The notes under the pieces: model-generated
Seen by the model: only the letters and a program-made list of their open reading frames with translations
What the model was told of the DNA's origin: nothing
Databases searched by the model: none
In this document: piece after piece, positions 18,233 through 27,064 of the stretch
Layout: the number at the start of each line of letters is the position of its first letter
Position numbering within the stretch: position 1 is the first letter of the stretch
Assembly: GCF_009862785.1 (NCBI RefSeq)
Contig: NZ_WWHU01000001.1
Span: 3,224,001 to 3,288,000 of the forward strand
DNA length: 64,000 nucleotides
Reading direction: 5' to 3'
Source of the DNA: Gordonia sp. SID5947
GTDB taxonomy: Bacteria > Actinomycetota > Actinomycetes > Mycobacteriales > Mycobacteriaceae
Translations under genes and position numbers: made by a program

Positions 18233-18874
18233 GTGGCACAACGCTCTTATCGTGGTCGCACGGTCGAGGAACGGCAGTCCGAACGCCGGGCCAGGTTCAT
18301 GGCTGCCGCCCTCGACATCTTCGGCACCAGCGGCTATGCGCGCGGCACCGTGTCGGCGATCTGCGCCGCGGCCAAGCTGTCGCGCCGGCAGTTCTATGAA
18401 CTGTTCGACACCCGCGAAGACCTCTTGATCGCGGCCTACGACATGATCCACGGTGAAGCGCGCGATGCCGTTCTCGCGGCATTCACCGATGTCGACGAGG
18501 TGGACGCCGGGATCGAGGACCGGACCCGCGCAGCGGTGCGGGCCTTCTTCGATTCGGTTGCGGCCGATCCCCGCCGCATGCGGATCGCCTTCGTCGAGGT
18601 GGGCGGGGTGAGCAGTCGGGTGGAGAGTCACCGCGTGCAGACCAGGGAACAGTGGACCGAGTTCTTCTCCACCGCGGCCTCCGAATTCACCGGACTGTCG
18701 GAGTCGGAGTTCGGCTTCACCTACGAGGCGGCCGCGTTCATCGGGGCGCTCACGGAAACCGGTCACCTCTGGGCGAGCAGCGATCACCGACCCGACCGGG
18801 ACACCGTGGTGGAGATGCTGGTCGGCATCATCCTGTCGTTCGCCGCGGGCCGGTCCACACAGAACGACGTCTGA
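18233..18874 (+). CDS. TetR-family transcriptional regulator
   Basis: A 213-aa one-component regulator. The N-terminal helix-turn-helix runs over about residues 18-65 (RRARFMAAALDIFGTSGYARGTVSAICAAA is typical of the family; then LSRRQFYELFDTREDLL). The remaining helical domain would bind a ligand and dimerise. It starts with GTG 36 bp after the Rieske gene on the same strand, so it probably shares that transcript and may regulate it. No palindromic operator was found nearby. Its own target and ligand are unknown. Confidence 0.9.
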   Translation: MAQRSYRGRTVEERQSERRARFMAAALDIFGTSGYARGTVSAICAAAKLSRRQFYELFDTREDLLIAAYDMIHGEARDAVLAAFTDVDEVDAGIEDRTRAAVRAFFDSVAADPRRMRIAFVEVGGVSSRVESHRVQTREQWTEFFSTAASEFTGLSESEFGFTYEAAAFIGALTETGHLWASSDHRPDRDTVVEMLVGIILSFAAGRSTQNDV

Positions 18875-19011
18875 ATCCAGATATTGCCCGCACCGACCCG
18901 CCGTGTTACTTTCTTGCGCAATGTGGAACCGCGTGTTCTCACATTGCCGGCGTCGCCGGTGACCACGGCGCGGCGTCCCGCCTGCGCGGGAGGTCATGTC
19001 GGTCTGGGGGT

Positions 19012-19054
19012 CACCGGAGCGGTGCGCGGAGATCTCTTCGGCGCCGCTCCGGTG
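19012..19054. terminator. Strong hairpin between convergent genes
   Basis: CACCGGAGCGG (19012-19022) pairs perfectly with CCGCTCCGGTG (19044-19054). It lies between the convergent TetR and DMT genes, 12 bp from the DMT stop. It has no T tract, as is common for actinobacterial terminators. The 190-bp gap holds no other supported feature. Confidence 0.5.
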
Positions 19055-19065
19055 GCGGACTTCCG

Positions 19066-19932
19066 CTACCCCTGCGGGACGGCCGGCGACGACGCCACGG
19101 TGACCGCACCGGCGATCGCCGCGACAAACGCGATGGCGGCGACCGGCCCCCACCCGGCACGCGTGACGTCGCCGAGCAGGGCCACCCCCACCGCACCCGG
19201 CACCACCGTCTCTCCCACCACCAGGGCCGCGGCGGCCCCGTTGACCGATCCGGTCTGCAACGCGACCGTGAACAGGTAGAAGCCGCCGACACCACACACG
19301 ACGACGGCGTACGCGGCCGGATCCGTGAGCAACTCGCCCAGCGAGAACGGGTCGATACCGTGCACGATGCGAACGGCGACCGCCATCAGCCCGAACACCA
19401 CACCACCGAGTAGCCCTGCCACCACCGCGATGCGGGCACCGAGTACCTGGACCATCGCCAGCCCGCAGGCGATGAGCACGATGCCGATGATCAGCACCGA
19501 CCAGTGCAACCACGCCCCGTCGTGGCCGCGACCTTCGTCGGCGGAGGCAAGCGCGAGCACGATCAGTGCGACCACCACCACCGCGATGGCGATCTGGTCG
19601 CGGGTTCGCAGGCGGACATGCAGGATCACCGTCGCCAGGACCGCCGTCACGACGAGATTCGCGCTGACGATCGTCTGGGCGAGGAACAACGGTACGAGTC
19701 GTGCCGCGACGAGGTTGCCGACGAATCCGATACCGTCGAGGACCAGGCCGGCGAGGAACGAGGCGGTCAGCATCGCGGCCACCGTCGACCGCAGGCTGGG
19801 AGCGTGCGGCCGGCCCGAGGCCCCCGGGTCCGCGGTCGGGACCGCCACACTCTGGGCGCCCCGGGCCTGGAGCACGGATGCGGTTCCGTATCCGAGCGCA
19901 GCGACGACGGCGGCGACGATCCCGATGATCAT
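19066..19932 (-). CDS. DMT-type integral membrane protein, paralogue 1
   Basis: A 288-aa membrane protein with about 9-10 hydrophobic segments and almost no soluble part. It starts directly with a membrane helix (MIIGIVAAVVAALGYGTASVL). The pattern resembles EamA/DMT-type transporters and the NIPA-like group, but no substrate motif is recognisable. The upstream gene encodes a clear paralogue (shared segments include ARLVPLFLAQTI, GGFYLFTVALQTGSVNGAAA and LLGDVTR). The pair lies on the same strand with a 58-bp gap. Annotators may call it a hypothetical integral membrane protein; transport is inferred from fold class only. Confidence 0.75.
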   Translation of the reverse strand: MIIGIVAAVVAALGYGTASVLQARGAQSVAVPTADPGASGRPHAPSLRSTVAAMLTASFLAGLVLDGIGFVGNLVAARLVPLFLAQTIVSANLVVTAVLATVILHVRLRTRDQIAIAVVVVALIVLALASADEGRGHDGAWLHWSVLIIGIVLIACGLAMVQVLGARIAVVAGLLGGVVFGLMAVAVRIVHGIDPFSLGELLTDPAAYAVVVCGVGGFYLFTVALQTGSVNGAAAALVVGETVVPGAVGVALLGDVTRAGWGPVAAIAFVAAIAGAVTVASSPAVPQG

Positions 19933-19990
19933 CGGCTCAGTATGTCCCGTTCGGCACGCCCGAGGTGGCAGTCACGGGCGGCCACGGAGG

Positions 19991-20929
19991 TCAACGTTGC
20001 CGATCGACCTCGCGGTGGGTACGGCCATAGCCACGGGGCATGTTCGTGACATCGGCGGATTCGACCGCGGTGACCGCCCCCGAGGAGGCCAGCACCACTC
20101 CGCCGACGACCGCGGCGACGAAGGCCACGATCGCGACCGGCCCCCAACCCCCGCGCGTCACATCACCCAGCAGCAGGATGCCGACCGCGCCCGGGAGCAC
20201 CGTCTGACCGACCACCAGGGCCGCGGCCGCACCGTTGACCGATCCCGTCTGCAACGCCACGGTGAACAGGTAGAAACCGCATATCCCGCTGATCAGCAAG
20301 CCGTAGAGCGCCGGGTCGGTGAACAGTGCACCGGGCTGAAAGGGGTCGAGACCGTCGAGGATGCGCGACGCCACCGCCATCACACCGAAGACCACGCCGG
20401 CGATCAACCCGGTCGCGGCGGCGATGTGCTTGTGCATCACGCGCATCACGACGATCCCGAGGCCGAAGAGGATCGGGCCGGCCACCAGGACGGCCCAGTG
20501 CATCCAGCGTTCGTCGTCGACGCCTTCGCGTCCTGCCGACACCGCGAGCAACACGAGCGACACGACCACCACCGTCCCGGCCAGCCAGTCGCGCATGGTC
20601 AGCGACACGTGCAAGACGACCATCGCCAACAAGGCGGTTGCCACCAGGCGGGCCGAGATGATGGTCTGCGACAAGAACAACGGGATCAGCCTCGCCGACA
20701 GGATGGTGGCGATGAAGCCGACGATGTCGAACACGAACCCGATCAGGAACGGCACCGTGAGCATCGTCGCGACGGTTGACCGAAGCGACGGATGGGATTT
20801 CGACGATTTCCGGCGTTCTTCCCGGATCGCTGCGCGCTGCGCGACCTGATCGGCTCCCAGCGCCTGCAGCACGGCTGCCGCGGCAAACGAGAAGGAGCCG
20901 ATCACGGCGATGATGATGCCCGTGGTCAT
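19991..20929 (-). CDS. DMT-type integral membrane protein, paralogue 2
   Basis: A 312-aa paralogue of the next gene, with about 9-10 membrane helices. It opens with MTTGIIIAVIGSFSFAAAAV. Shared landmarks are LRSTVATMLT, RLIPLFLSQTIISA and FYLFTVALQTGSVNGAAAAL. It differs by a charged loop near residues 35-45 (REERRKSSKSH) and a basic 30-residue C-terminal tail (MPRGYGRTHREVDRQR), probably cytoplasmic. Gene order and likeness indicate tandem duplication. It lies 27 bp downstream of serS on the same strand, so read-through from serS is likely. The substrate is unknown. Confidence 0.75.
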   Translation of the reverse strand: MTTGIIIAVIGSFSFAAAAVLQALGADQVAQRAAIREERRKSSKSHPSLRSTVATMLTVPFLIGFVFDIVGFIATILSARLIPLFLSQTIISARLVATALLAMVVLHVSLTMRDWLAGTVVVVSLVLLAVSAGREGVDDERWMHWAVLVAGPILFGLGIVVMRVMHKHIAAATGLIAGVVFGVMAVASRILDGLDPFQPGALFTDPALYGLLISGICGFYLFTVALQTGSVNGAAAALVVGQTVLPGAVGILLLGDVTRGGWGPVAIVAFVAAVVGGVVLASSGAVTAVESADVTNMPRGYGRTHREVDRQR

Positions 20930-20956
20930 CGGACGGTGACTATCCCGAGTACCTGA

Positions 20957-22213
20957 TCATGCGGGCTCGAGCACTTCGGCGCCCACGAACCGCGCGAGCT
21001 CGGGCGGGAGCTTCACCGAGCCATCGGGCTGCTGGTGGTTCTCCAGGATCGCCACCAGCCACCGGGTCGTCGCAAGGGTCCCGTTCAGCGTCGCCGCGAT
21101 CTGAGGCTTGCCGTTGTCGTCTCGATACCGGATGGAGAGCCGACGTGCCTGGAAGGTCGTGCAGTTCGAGGTGGACGTCAGCTCCCGGTAGGTGTTCTGG
21201 GTCGGCACCCAGGCCTCGCAGTCGTACTTGCGCGCCGCCGACGATCCGAGGTCGCCGCCGGCGACGTCGATCACCCGGTAGGGCACGTCGATCGCGGCGA
21301 GCATGTCCCGCTCCCACCCGAGCAGCTTCTGATGCTCGGCCGCGGCGTCCTCGGGCTTGCAGTAGATGAAGCCCTCGACCTTGTCGAACTGATGCACCCG
21401 GATGATGCCGCGGGTGTCCTTGCCGTAACTGCCGGCCTCACGACGGAAGCAACTCGACCATCCCGCATAGCGTTTCGGGCCGTCGGCGAGATCGATGATC
21501 TCGTCGGAATGGTAGCCGGCCATCGGCACCTCCGACGTGCCGACCAGGTAGAGGTCGTCGTCGGCGAGGTGATAGACCTCATCGGCGTGGGCACCGAGAA
21601 AACCGGTGCCGCCCATGATCTCCGGCCGCACCAGCACCGGCGGGACCATCAGGGTGAAGCCGTTCGCCACGGCTTTCTGCGCCGCCATGTTCAGCAGTCC
21701 GAGCTGGAGCAGCGCACCCTGACCGGTCAGGAAGTAGAAGCGCGACCCGGACACCTTGGCGCCGCGCTCCATGTCGATGAGCCCCAGCGACTCCCCGAGT
21801 TCGAGGTGGTCCTTCGGATCGTCGATCGCGCGCGGTTCACCGACATGCTCGAGGACCACGTAATCGTCCTCACCGCCGGCGGGTGCGCCGTCCTCGACGA
21901 GGTTGGAGATCGCGCGGTGCGCGGCAGTGGCCGCTTCGTCGGCCGCATGCTGGCGACCGACCGCCGCCTTCACCTGATCGGCGAGATCCTTGCCCTTGGC
22001 GAGCAATGCCGCCTTCTCGTCACCTTGTGCCTTGCCGACCTGCTTGCCGAGCGCCTTCTGCTCCGAGCGCAGCGTATCGGCCTCGACGATGGCCGCCCGC
22101 CGCGTGGCATCTGCGTCGAGCAGGACATCGACCAGGCCGGGATCCTCGCCCCTCGTCCGCTGCGACGTGCGCACGAGGTCGGGGTTCTCACGAAGAATCT
22201 TGAGGTCGATCAC
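20957..22213 (-). CDS. serS: Seryl-tRNA synthetase
   Basis: Class II aminoacyl-tRNA synthetase charging tRNA-Ser, 418 aa (usual length). The N-terminal ~110 residues form the antiparallel coiled-coil arm that contacts the tRNA long variable arm ([22 protein letters not shown] region onward). The catalytic core shows motif 2 ([17 protein letters not shown], about 250-266; then VHQFDKVE) and motif 3 ([18 protein letters not shown], about 370-388). The start sequence [12 protein letters not shown] is typical. M. tuberculosis serS (Rv3834c) sits beside the same septum-formation and peptidase neighbours. No T-box or other leader was seen in the short upstream region. Confidence 0.98.
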   Translation of the reverse strand: MIDLKILRENPDLVRTSQRTRGEDPGLVDVLLDADATRRAAIVEADTLRSEQKALGKQVGKAQGDEKAALLAKGKDLADQVKAAVGRQHAADEAATAAHRAISNLVEDGAPAGGEDDYVVLEHVGEPRAIDDPKDHLELGESLGLIDMERGAKVSGSRFYFLTGQGALLQLGLLNMAAQKAVANGFTLMVPPVLVRPEIMGGTGFLGAHADEVYHLADDDLYLVGTSEVPMAGYHSDEIIDLADGPKRYAGWSSCFRREAGSYGKDTRGIIRVHQFDKVEGFIYCKPEDAAAEHQKLLGWERDMLAAIDVPYRVIDVAGGDLGSSAARKYDCEAWVPTQNTYRELTSTSNCTTFQARRLSIRYRDDNGKPQIAATLNGTLATTRWLVAILENHQQPDGSVKLPPELARFVGAEVLEPA

Positions 22214-22347
22214 GTAGCAAACCCTACTTGAGGTGTCGTTGCGCCCGTAACGGAGTCGAGCCGCCCGCCGATCCTCATCACGACACCGTCGCGCCCCGCA
22301 CTCGCCCGGCGCACCCCGGCTCCGCCCGGTTCGAAAGGACTCCCCAC

Positions 22348-23280
22348 ATGCACGTCACCCGTGCGTTTCTCACGCGTGCCGCGACCGTCGCGGCCTCTCT
22401 GGCTACCGTCGCCATCGTCGCGGTGGGCATGGCGGTGGTCGAGCTGAGCAGTCCCGACGTTGAGGCGTCCGCGGCACGGAACCAGGGCGTGGCGGGTACC
22501 GCCCGGCCGGGGTCGACCTACGTGGCGTTGGGGAGTTCGTACGCGGCCGGTCCGGGAGTCACCCGCCTCGCCGACCGACGATGCCTGCGCACCACGGACA
22601 ACTATCCTCACCAGGTCGCGGCCGCCCGCGGACTCTCGCTCACCGACGTCACGTGTTCCGGGGCGACCACGGCGAACATCCTCCGCACAGCCCAGAAACC
22701 GTACGCCGACGTCCCGCAGATCACCGCGGTCACCCCCGACACGGATCTCGTCACCGTGACCATCGGCGGGAACGATCTGTCCTACATCAGTCGGGTCGCC
22801 GCCCAGGCCTGCGCGAACACCCTTGCCCGGTTGTCGCGCGGCAGCGTGATCAGTGGTTGTCGCGTCGGTGCGCGTACCTACCCGGAACCGTCTGCCGCCG
22901 CCTACACGGCGGTCGAACATGCGATCGCCGAGATCGTCTCCGAGGTTCGGGCCCGCGCACCGCACGCCAGGGTCGTGATCGTCGACTATCCACCCCTGAT
23001 CGATCCGCGCGCACCGATGTGCAGTCGAATCCCGTTGACCGTCGCGCAGACCGCGGAGACCATACGCGTCTTCGACGGATTGGCCGCGGCGACGGCCCGC
23101 GCCGCGCGTACGTCCGGGGCCGCGCTCGTCACGGCGTCGAAAGCTGGTGCCGCGCACACCGCGTGCTCGCCGCGGCCGTGGCTTTCGGGTGTCGAGCCGC
23201 CCGCGCCCTACCATCCGACGAGGCTCGGCAAATCCGGTGTCGCCCAACTGGTTCTCCGAACGCTCAACCGTGCCGGCTGA
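22348..23280 (+). CDS. Secreted SGNH/GDSL-type lipase or esterase
   Basis: An exported SGNH hydrolase of 310 aa. ATG 22348 has AAAGGA about 9 nt upstream and gives a signal peptide ([17 protein letters not shown]..., hydrophobic core to about residue 35, then a cut near VEASA). Block I is [12 protein letters not shown] (nucleophile Ser, about residue 60), block III is TIGGNDL (about 138), and block V is [10 protein letters not shown], which carries the catalytic His (about 294). Cysteines at several positions suggest disulphides. The family hydrolyses lipid or sugar esters outside the cell. It is convergent with the ankyrin gene, 6 bp away. Confidence 0.9.
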   Translation: MHVTRAFLTRAATVAASLATVAIVAVGMAVVELSSPDVEASAARNQGVAGTARPGSTYVALGSSYAAGPGVTRLADRRCLRTTDNYPHQVAAARGLSLTDVTCSGATTANILRTAQKPYADVPQITAVTPDTDLVTVTIGGNDLSYISRVAAQACANTLARLSRGSVISGCRVGARTYPEPSAAAYTAVEHAIAEIVSEVRARAPHARVVIVDYPPLIDPRAPMCSRIPLTVAQTAETIRVFDGLAAATARAARTSGAALVTASKAGAAHTACSPRPWLSGVEPPAPYHPTRLGKSGVAQLVLRTLNRAG

Positions 23281-23286
23281 GGAGGG

Positions 23287-23697
23287 TCACCCGGCGGGCG
23301 GGACCTCCCAGAAACGGACGTAATCGGCGCGGCCGAACATCTGCGCGGCGTCGTGTGCCGATGGCGTGCCCGCGTGCGGATCCGCCCCGGCGCGGACCAG
23401 GATCTCCACCACGTCGTCGTGGCCCTTGAACACGGCGCCGGCCAGCGGGGTCTGCCCCTTGTCGTTGGCACCGTTCGCGTCTGCGCCGTGCTCGAGCAGG
23501 GCGTTCACGGCAGGCGCCGAGCCGTGGTACGCAGCAAGCATCAGCAGTGAATCACCTGCCTGGTTCCGCAGATCGACGGGCACCCCGGCCTCCAGATAGG
23601 CCCGCAACATCTCCGCGTCGCCGGCCCGGGCCATGTCGAAGAGCCGGCCGGCGAGTTCGGCGACCTCGTCGGGGACCTCCGAGTTGTCTGCGGTCAC
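23287..23697 (-). CDS. Ankyrin-repeat protein
   Basis: A small soluble protein of 136 aa with about three ankyrin repeats over residues 15-125 (GDAEMLRAYLEAGVPVDLRN, then LLMLAAYHGSAPAVNALLEHG and TPLAGAVFKGHDDVVEILVRAG). Ankyrin stacks mediate protein-protein binding. The frame is open to 24045, but GTG 23697 (beginning VTADNSEVPDEV) is the first start close to the repeats, and the longer extension would overlap the divergent septum-formation gene. Short proteins of this type occur beside serS in related genera. The partner is unknown. Confidence 0.85.
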   Translation of the reverse strand: MTADNSEVPDEVAELAGRLFDMARAGDAEMLRAYLEAGVPVDLRNQAGDSLLMLAAYHGSAPAVNALLEHGADANGANDKGQTPLAGAVFKGHDDVVEILVRAGADPHAGTPSAHDAAQMFGRADYVRFWEVPPAG

Positions 23698-23791
23698 GGG
23701 CGTCAGTCTAGTGGCGGAAACGGGTAGCAGGTGATCGTGGCCGCTCGGCGGGGGTACTACGCCCTCCGGACAACAGGCATGATGGATCCCG

Positions 23792-24973
23792 ATGAACGAC
23801 GACGACCCCACCCCCGACGACGCCGACGACTGGGTACGCCTCCCCGACGACGACGACACCGACCATGTGGATGCCGTCGACGATTCCCCAGGTGAGGCGA
23901 AGTCGCCGGGTTGGCTCACCACCATGCTGGCCCACCCCACACGCGTGGTGTTGTCGGCGGTGGTCATCGGCGCGATCGTGGCGGGCAGTATCGCACTCGC
24001 GTTGGGAGTCTTCAACGACAGCGGCAGCGTGGGCGGGACCGACATCGGGGAGAACGAGCGGATCGCTCAGAACGCCTTCACGAAATCGGTGACCGGGGAC
24101 TGCCTCGACTGGCCGGCCGGTGACCCGGGCAAACCGAGCAAGGTGGGCTGCGACCAGAAGCATCGGTTCGAGGTCGCCGGCCCGCTCGACACCGCGGTGC
24201 TCCCCGGCTCCGAGTTCGGTGAGTCGGCCGTGTGGCCGGGCACCGAACGGTTCGCCGCCATCCGCGACGAGCAGTGTCCGGTGATCGTCGACCAGTACCT
24301 GGACGGACGACTCGACCCGCAGGGGCGGTTCTCGGTCGGCATGATGTATCCCTCTCAGGTGCAGTGGGACAAGGGAGCGCGTGAACTGCGCTGCGGACTG
24401 CAGCAGACCGGCAAGGACGGCGCGCCCGACCAGTTCGTCGGCCGGGTCGCCGACCAGGATCAGTCCTTCCAGTGGCCCGCCGGCACCTGCATCGGCATCG
24501 ACCGGGCCACCAAGAAACCGACCGGGACCACGGTCAACTGCACCGAGGCCCACGCATTCCAGACCACCGGCACCGTCTCACTCGCCCCGCGATTCGGGAA
24601 TCGGCTCTCCGGTAAACCGTGGCCCGCCGCCCAACAGCAGAACGACTACCTGCAATCCATCTGTCCGGTGCAGGCCAACAGGTTCCTCGGCGGCAAGAAC
24701 AAGCTCGACGCGACGACCCTGAACGTGCAGTGGTCGGTGCTGTCGGAGCCGAGTTGGCTCGCCGGCAGCCGCACCGTCGTCTGCTATCTGGGTCTTCCCG
24801 ACGGCGGGGGGTTCGCCACCCTCGTCGGCGACGCTCGGTCCACGCTTCTGATCAACGGCAAACTGCCGGTCCCGCCTCCGCAGGCACCGCCTGGACGTGC
24901 GTTGCCCACACCGGTGCCCCTCCCGCCCGGCGTGGAGCCCAACCCCATCGAGACACCGGCTCCGGCCGGGTGA
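23792..24973 (+). CDS. Septum-formation-domain membrane protein (Rv3835-like)
   Basis: A 393-aa protein with an acidic cytoplasmic N-terminus (about residues 1-45, Asp-rich), one membrane helix (about 47-70, RVVLSAVVIGAIVAGSIALA) and a large outside part. The outside part carries two copies of the actinobacterial septum-formation-type domain with paired cysteines (GDCLDWPAGDPGKPSKVGC and GTCIGIDRATKKPTGT...NCTEAHAF). It ends in a Pro-rich tail. The role at the division site is taken from the domain name and is not proved. The next gene, a metallopeptidase, starts 4 bp after its stop, so the two are likely coupled, as Rv3835-Rv3836 are. Confidence 0.85.
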   Translation: MNDDDPTPDDADDWVRLPDDDDTDHVDAVDDSPGEAKSPGWLTTMLAHPTRVVLSAVVIGAIVAGSIALALGVFNDSGSVGGTDIGENERIAQNAFTKSVTGDCLDWPAGDPGKPSKVGCDQKHRFEVAGPLDTAVLPGSEFGESAVWPGTERFAAIRDEQCPVIVDQYLDGRLDPQGRFSVGMMYPSQVQWDKGARELRCGLQQTGKDGAPDQFVGRVADQDQSFQWPAGTCIGIDRATKKPTGTTVNCTEAHAFQTTGTVSLAPRFGNRLSGKPWPAAQQQNDYLQSICPVQANRFLGGKNKLDATTLNVQWSVLSEPSWLAGSRTVVCYLGLPDGGGFATLVGDARSTLLINGKLPVPPPQAPPGRALPTPVPLPPGVEPNPIETPAPAG

Positions 24974-24977
24974 TGTG

Positions 24978-25328
24978 ATGCCGATCCACGTGTCCGACGA
25001 CGAGTTCGACGGGCTGGTGTCCGATGCACTCGACACCATCCCGTCGGAGCTGACCGACAACATGTCGAATGTGGTGATCCTCGTCGAGGCACACAACCCC
25101 GAGGAACCGACCATCCTCGGTCTGTATCACGGCGTCGCACTCACCATGCGCGACCACGAATACGGCGGCTTCCTGCCGGACACCATCACCATCTACCGCG
25201 AACCGATCCTGGCGATGTGTCGCGACCGCGACGAGGTGGTCCGGGAGGTCGCGGTGACCGTGATCCACGAGATCGCGCACCACTTCGGCATCGACGACGC
25301 CTGGCTGCATGCCAACGGCTGGGGCTGA
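24978..25328 (+). CDS. Zincin-like metallopeptidase (Rv3836-like)
   Basis: A compact 116-aa zinc-peptidase-fold protein. It begins MPIHVSDDEFDGLVSDALD, and the conserved mid-region TITIYREPIL is followed by the zinc motif HEIAHHFGIDD (about residues 96-106, HExxH with a downstream Asp). This is the short, widespread family of possible neutral zinc metallopeptidases seen in actinobacteria and proteobacteria. It has no signal peptide and is probably cytosolic. The start ATG 24978 lies 4 bp after the septum-formation gene stop; the frame is open further upstream only as overlap with that gene. Confidence 0.9.
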   Translation: MPIHVSDDEFDGLVSDALDTIPSELTDNMSNVVILVEAHNPEEPTILGLYHGVALTMRDHEYGGFLPDTITIYREPILAMCRDRDEVVREVAVTVIHEIAHHFGIDDAWLHANGWG

Positions 25329-25332
25329 ACGA

Positions 25333-25995
25333 TCAGCCCATCGGCTCGGTGACCAGGGGTTCGTCGACCGTCGGCCCGAACGGCCCGGTGACCGCACCCC
25401 ATCGATGCAGCACCCAGAGACCGTCGGCGTACTCGAGCTCGATGCTGCCCGTGTTCTGCAGATGGGTGCTCGCGGCGAAGGTCGGGTCGACCCCGGCCAG
25501 CCGAGCGGCGATCAGCCGGATCGCGGCGCCGTGGCTGACCACGTACACGTCGCGCTGATCGGGTCCCGCCAGGTGCCGGGCGGTGAGGTCGTCGATCACC
25601 GGCAGATACCGCTCGTAGACCATCGCGAGTGATTCGCCGCCCGGGATTCGCGCCTCGATCTCGCCGCGGTGCCAGCGCTCCACGATGTCCTTGAACACCC
25701 CGTGCGCGTCATCGTCGGACCGGTCTTCGAGTTCACCGACCTGCACCTCGTGGATGCCGTCGGCCACGTCCGGATCGGTCCCCCAGACCGACCCGATCAA
25801 CTCGGCCGTCTGCTGGGCGCGGCGGGCCACCGAACTGACCAGGACCACACGGTCCTGCGGTGGGTGCTCCAACGCGAACCGCACGCCCTGGCGTCCGCCG
25901 AAATCCGTCAAGCCCGCGCCGGGCAGTGCCGTGTCGAGTCGCCGCATCACGTTGGAGGTGGTCTCGCCGTGCCGGACCAGGTGCAGCCGCGCCAC
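25333..25995 (-). CDS. Histidine phosphatase family protein (Rv3837c-like)
   Basis: A 220-aa phosphoglycerate-mutase-like phosphatase. It has the phosphohistidine motif LVRHGETTSN (about residues 6-15), a second Arg in VSSVARRAQQTAE (about 55), the acidic EVQVGELEDR and the distal catalytic His in VVSHGAAIRL (about 160). It starts at GTG 25995, sharing one base with the pheA stop (TAGTG), so it is translated after pheA on one message. The substrate is unknown; phosphoserine-phosphatase-like or sugar-phosphate roles are both seen in the family. It is convergent with the peptidase gene, 4 bp away. Confidence 0.92.
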   Translation of the reverse strand: MARLHLVRHGETTSNVMRRLDTALPGAGLTDFGGRQGVRFALEHPPQDRVVLVSSVARRAQQTAELIGSVWGTDPDVADGIHEVQVGELEDRSDDDAHGVFKDIVERWHRGEIEARIPGGESLAMVYERYLPVIDDLTARHLAGPDQRDVYVVSHGAAIRLIAARLAGVDPTFAASTHLQNTGSIELEYADGLWVLHRWGAVTGPFGPTVDEPLVTEPMG

Positions 25996-26936
25996 TATCG
26001 GACCTCCCCACGACGCACGGCGGCGAACCAGTCGACGCTGTCGGACGGATCCGGTGGGGGCGCGCCGGTCCCACGATCGGCCGGCCAGGAGCCCAGGTAG
26101 ACCACCCGCTCGCACCGTCGGTACAGCGCCCGGAGGGCCTCCCCGACGGCGTCGTCGTCGATGTGGCCGACGGCGTCGAGGAAGAACCGATAAGATCCCG
26201 GCACATCTCGGCGTGGACGTGACTCGATACGGGTGAGATCTATGCCGCGCGAGGCGAATTCGTTCATCGCAGCCATGAGACTACCCGGCACGTTGGACAG
26301 GTCCAGGATCACGGAGGTGCGATCGGCCCCGGTCGCGGCGGGCGGCGGTGCGGGCCGCCCGATCAACAGGAATCGGGTGTAGGCGTCGTCGGCGTCGGCC
26401 ACGCCGTCGGCCAGAGTCACCAGCCCCGACAGGCCGGCGGCCAGCGATGTCGTGACAGCGGCATCGGCACGTCCGTCCGCGACGTCGGCGGCCGCCGCCG
26501 CATTCGACGACGCCGTCACGAATTGCGCATTCGGATACAGCTTCTCGACCGATTCGCGGACCTGCGCGGCGGCGACCGGATAGGCGGCGACAGTACGCAC
26601 CTCGGTGGCCGGCATCGGTCTACGGGCGGCGATGGTGAAGGCGACATCGAGAATCACCTCGGCGAACACCTGGACGCGCCCCGCGGTGCCCGGGTCCGGC
26701 GGCACCAGCGCATCCGCGGTGGCCGGCACGGCACCCTCGACGGAACTGTCGATCGGTACGCACCCGAAATCGGCGACCGACCCTCGAACCATCTCGATGG
26801 TCGCCGCCGGACTGTTTGCCGCGATCTTCTGCACGTCACCCGCCGCTCGCGGCAACTGAACACCGGAGGCGAGCATCTTGTCGAGGGCGATCTCGGTGAA
26901 AGTCCCCGAGGGCCCGAAGTAAGCGAACACTGACAC
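25995..26936 (-). CDS. pheA: Prephenate dehydratase
   Basis: Converts prephenate to phenylpyruvate in phenylalanine synthesis, in the cytosol. The 313-aa protein has the dehydratase domain (about residues 3-190: FAYFGPSGTFTEIAL, CVPIDSSVEGAV, and the catalytic TRF in DAYTRFLLIGR) and a C-terminal ACT domain (about 203-285) with GSLMAAMNEF and the Phe-binding ESRP motif, implying feedback inhibition by phenylalanine. No chorismate mutase domain is present, as in mycobacteria. The start is GTG 26936. It is the first gene of the pair with the histidine phosphatase (Rv3838c-Rv3837c order). Confidence 0.96.
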   Translation of the reverse strand: MSVFAYFGPSGTFTEIALDKMLASGVQLPRAAGDVQKIAANSPAATIEMVRGSVADFGCVPIDSSVEGAVPATADALVPPDPGTAGRVQVFAEVILDVAFTIAARRPMPATEVRTVAAYPVAAAQVRESVEKLYPNAQFVTASSNAAAAADVADGRADAAVTTSLAAGLSGLVTLADGVADADDAYTRFLLIGRPAPPPAATGADRTSVILDLSNVPGSLMAAMNEFASRGIDLTRIESRPRRDVPGSYRFFLDAVGHIDDDAVGEALRALYRRCERVVYLGSWPADRGTGAPPPDPSDSVDWFAAVRRGEVR

Positions 26937-27022
26937 GACAAGATCTTAGTCGAGCGGACACCCTGCCGGTTTCGCCTTCAGCCCGTCCCGAACGAAACGT
27001 TGACGGGCAGTGCATGCATCTC

Positions 27023-27041
27023 TTAGGTTAGGGTTACCTTC
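27023..27041 (+). promoter_or_regulatory. IdeR/DtxR iron box upstream of the DUF2470 gene
   Basis: TTAGGTTAGGGTTACCTTC matches the IdeR consensus at 15 of 19 positions by my count, with a perfect left half. It overlaps the likely -10 region of a promoter whose -35 would be TTGACG at 27000-27005, 17 bp upstream. Binding of iron-loaded IdeR there would block transcription. The homologue in M. tuberculosis, Rv3839, is a reported IdeR target. Confidence 0.75.
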
Positions 27042-27064
27042 ATTGAACGAGAGCGAGGGAGCGC

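Noticed and set aside
23698..24045. N-terminal extension of the ankyrin protein
   Set aside because: It overlaps the divergent septum-formation gene start, and the added residues lack repeats.
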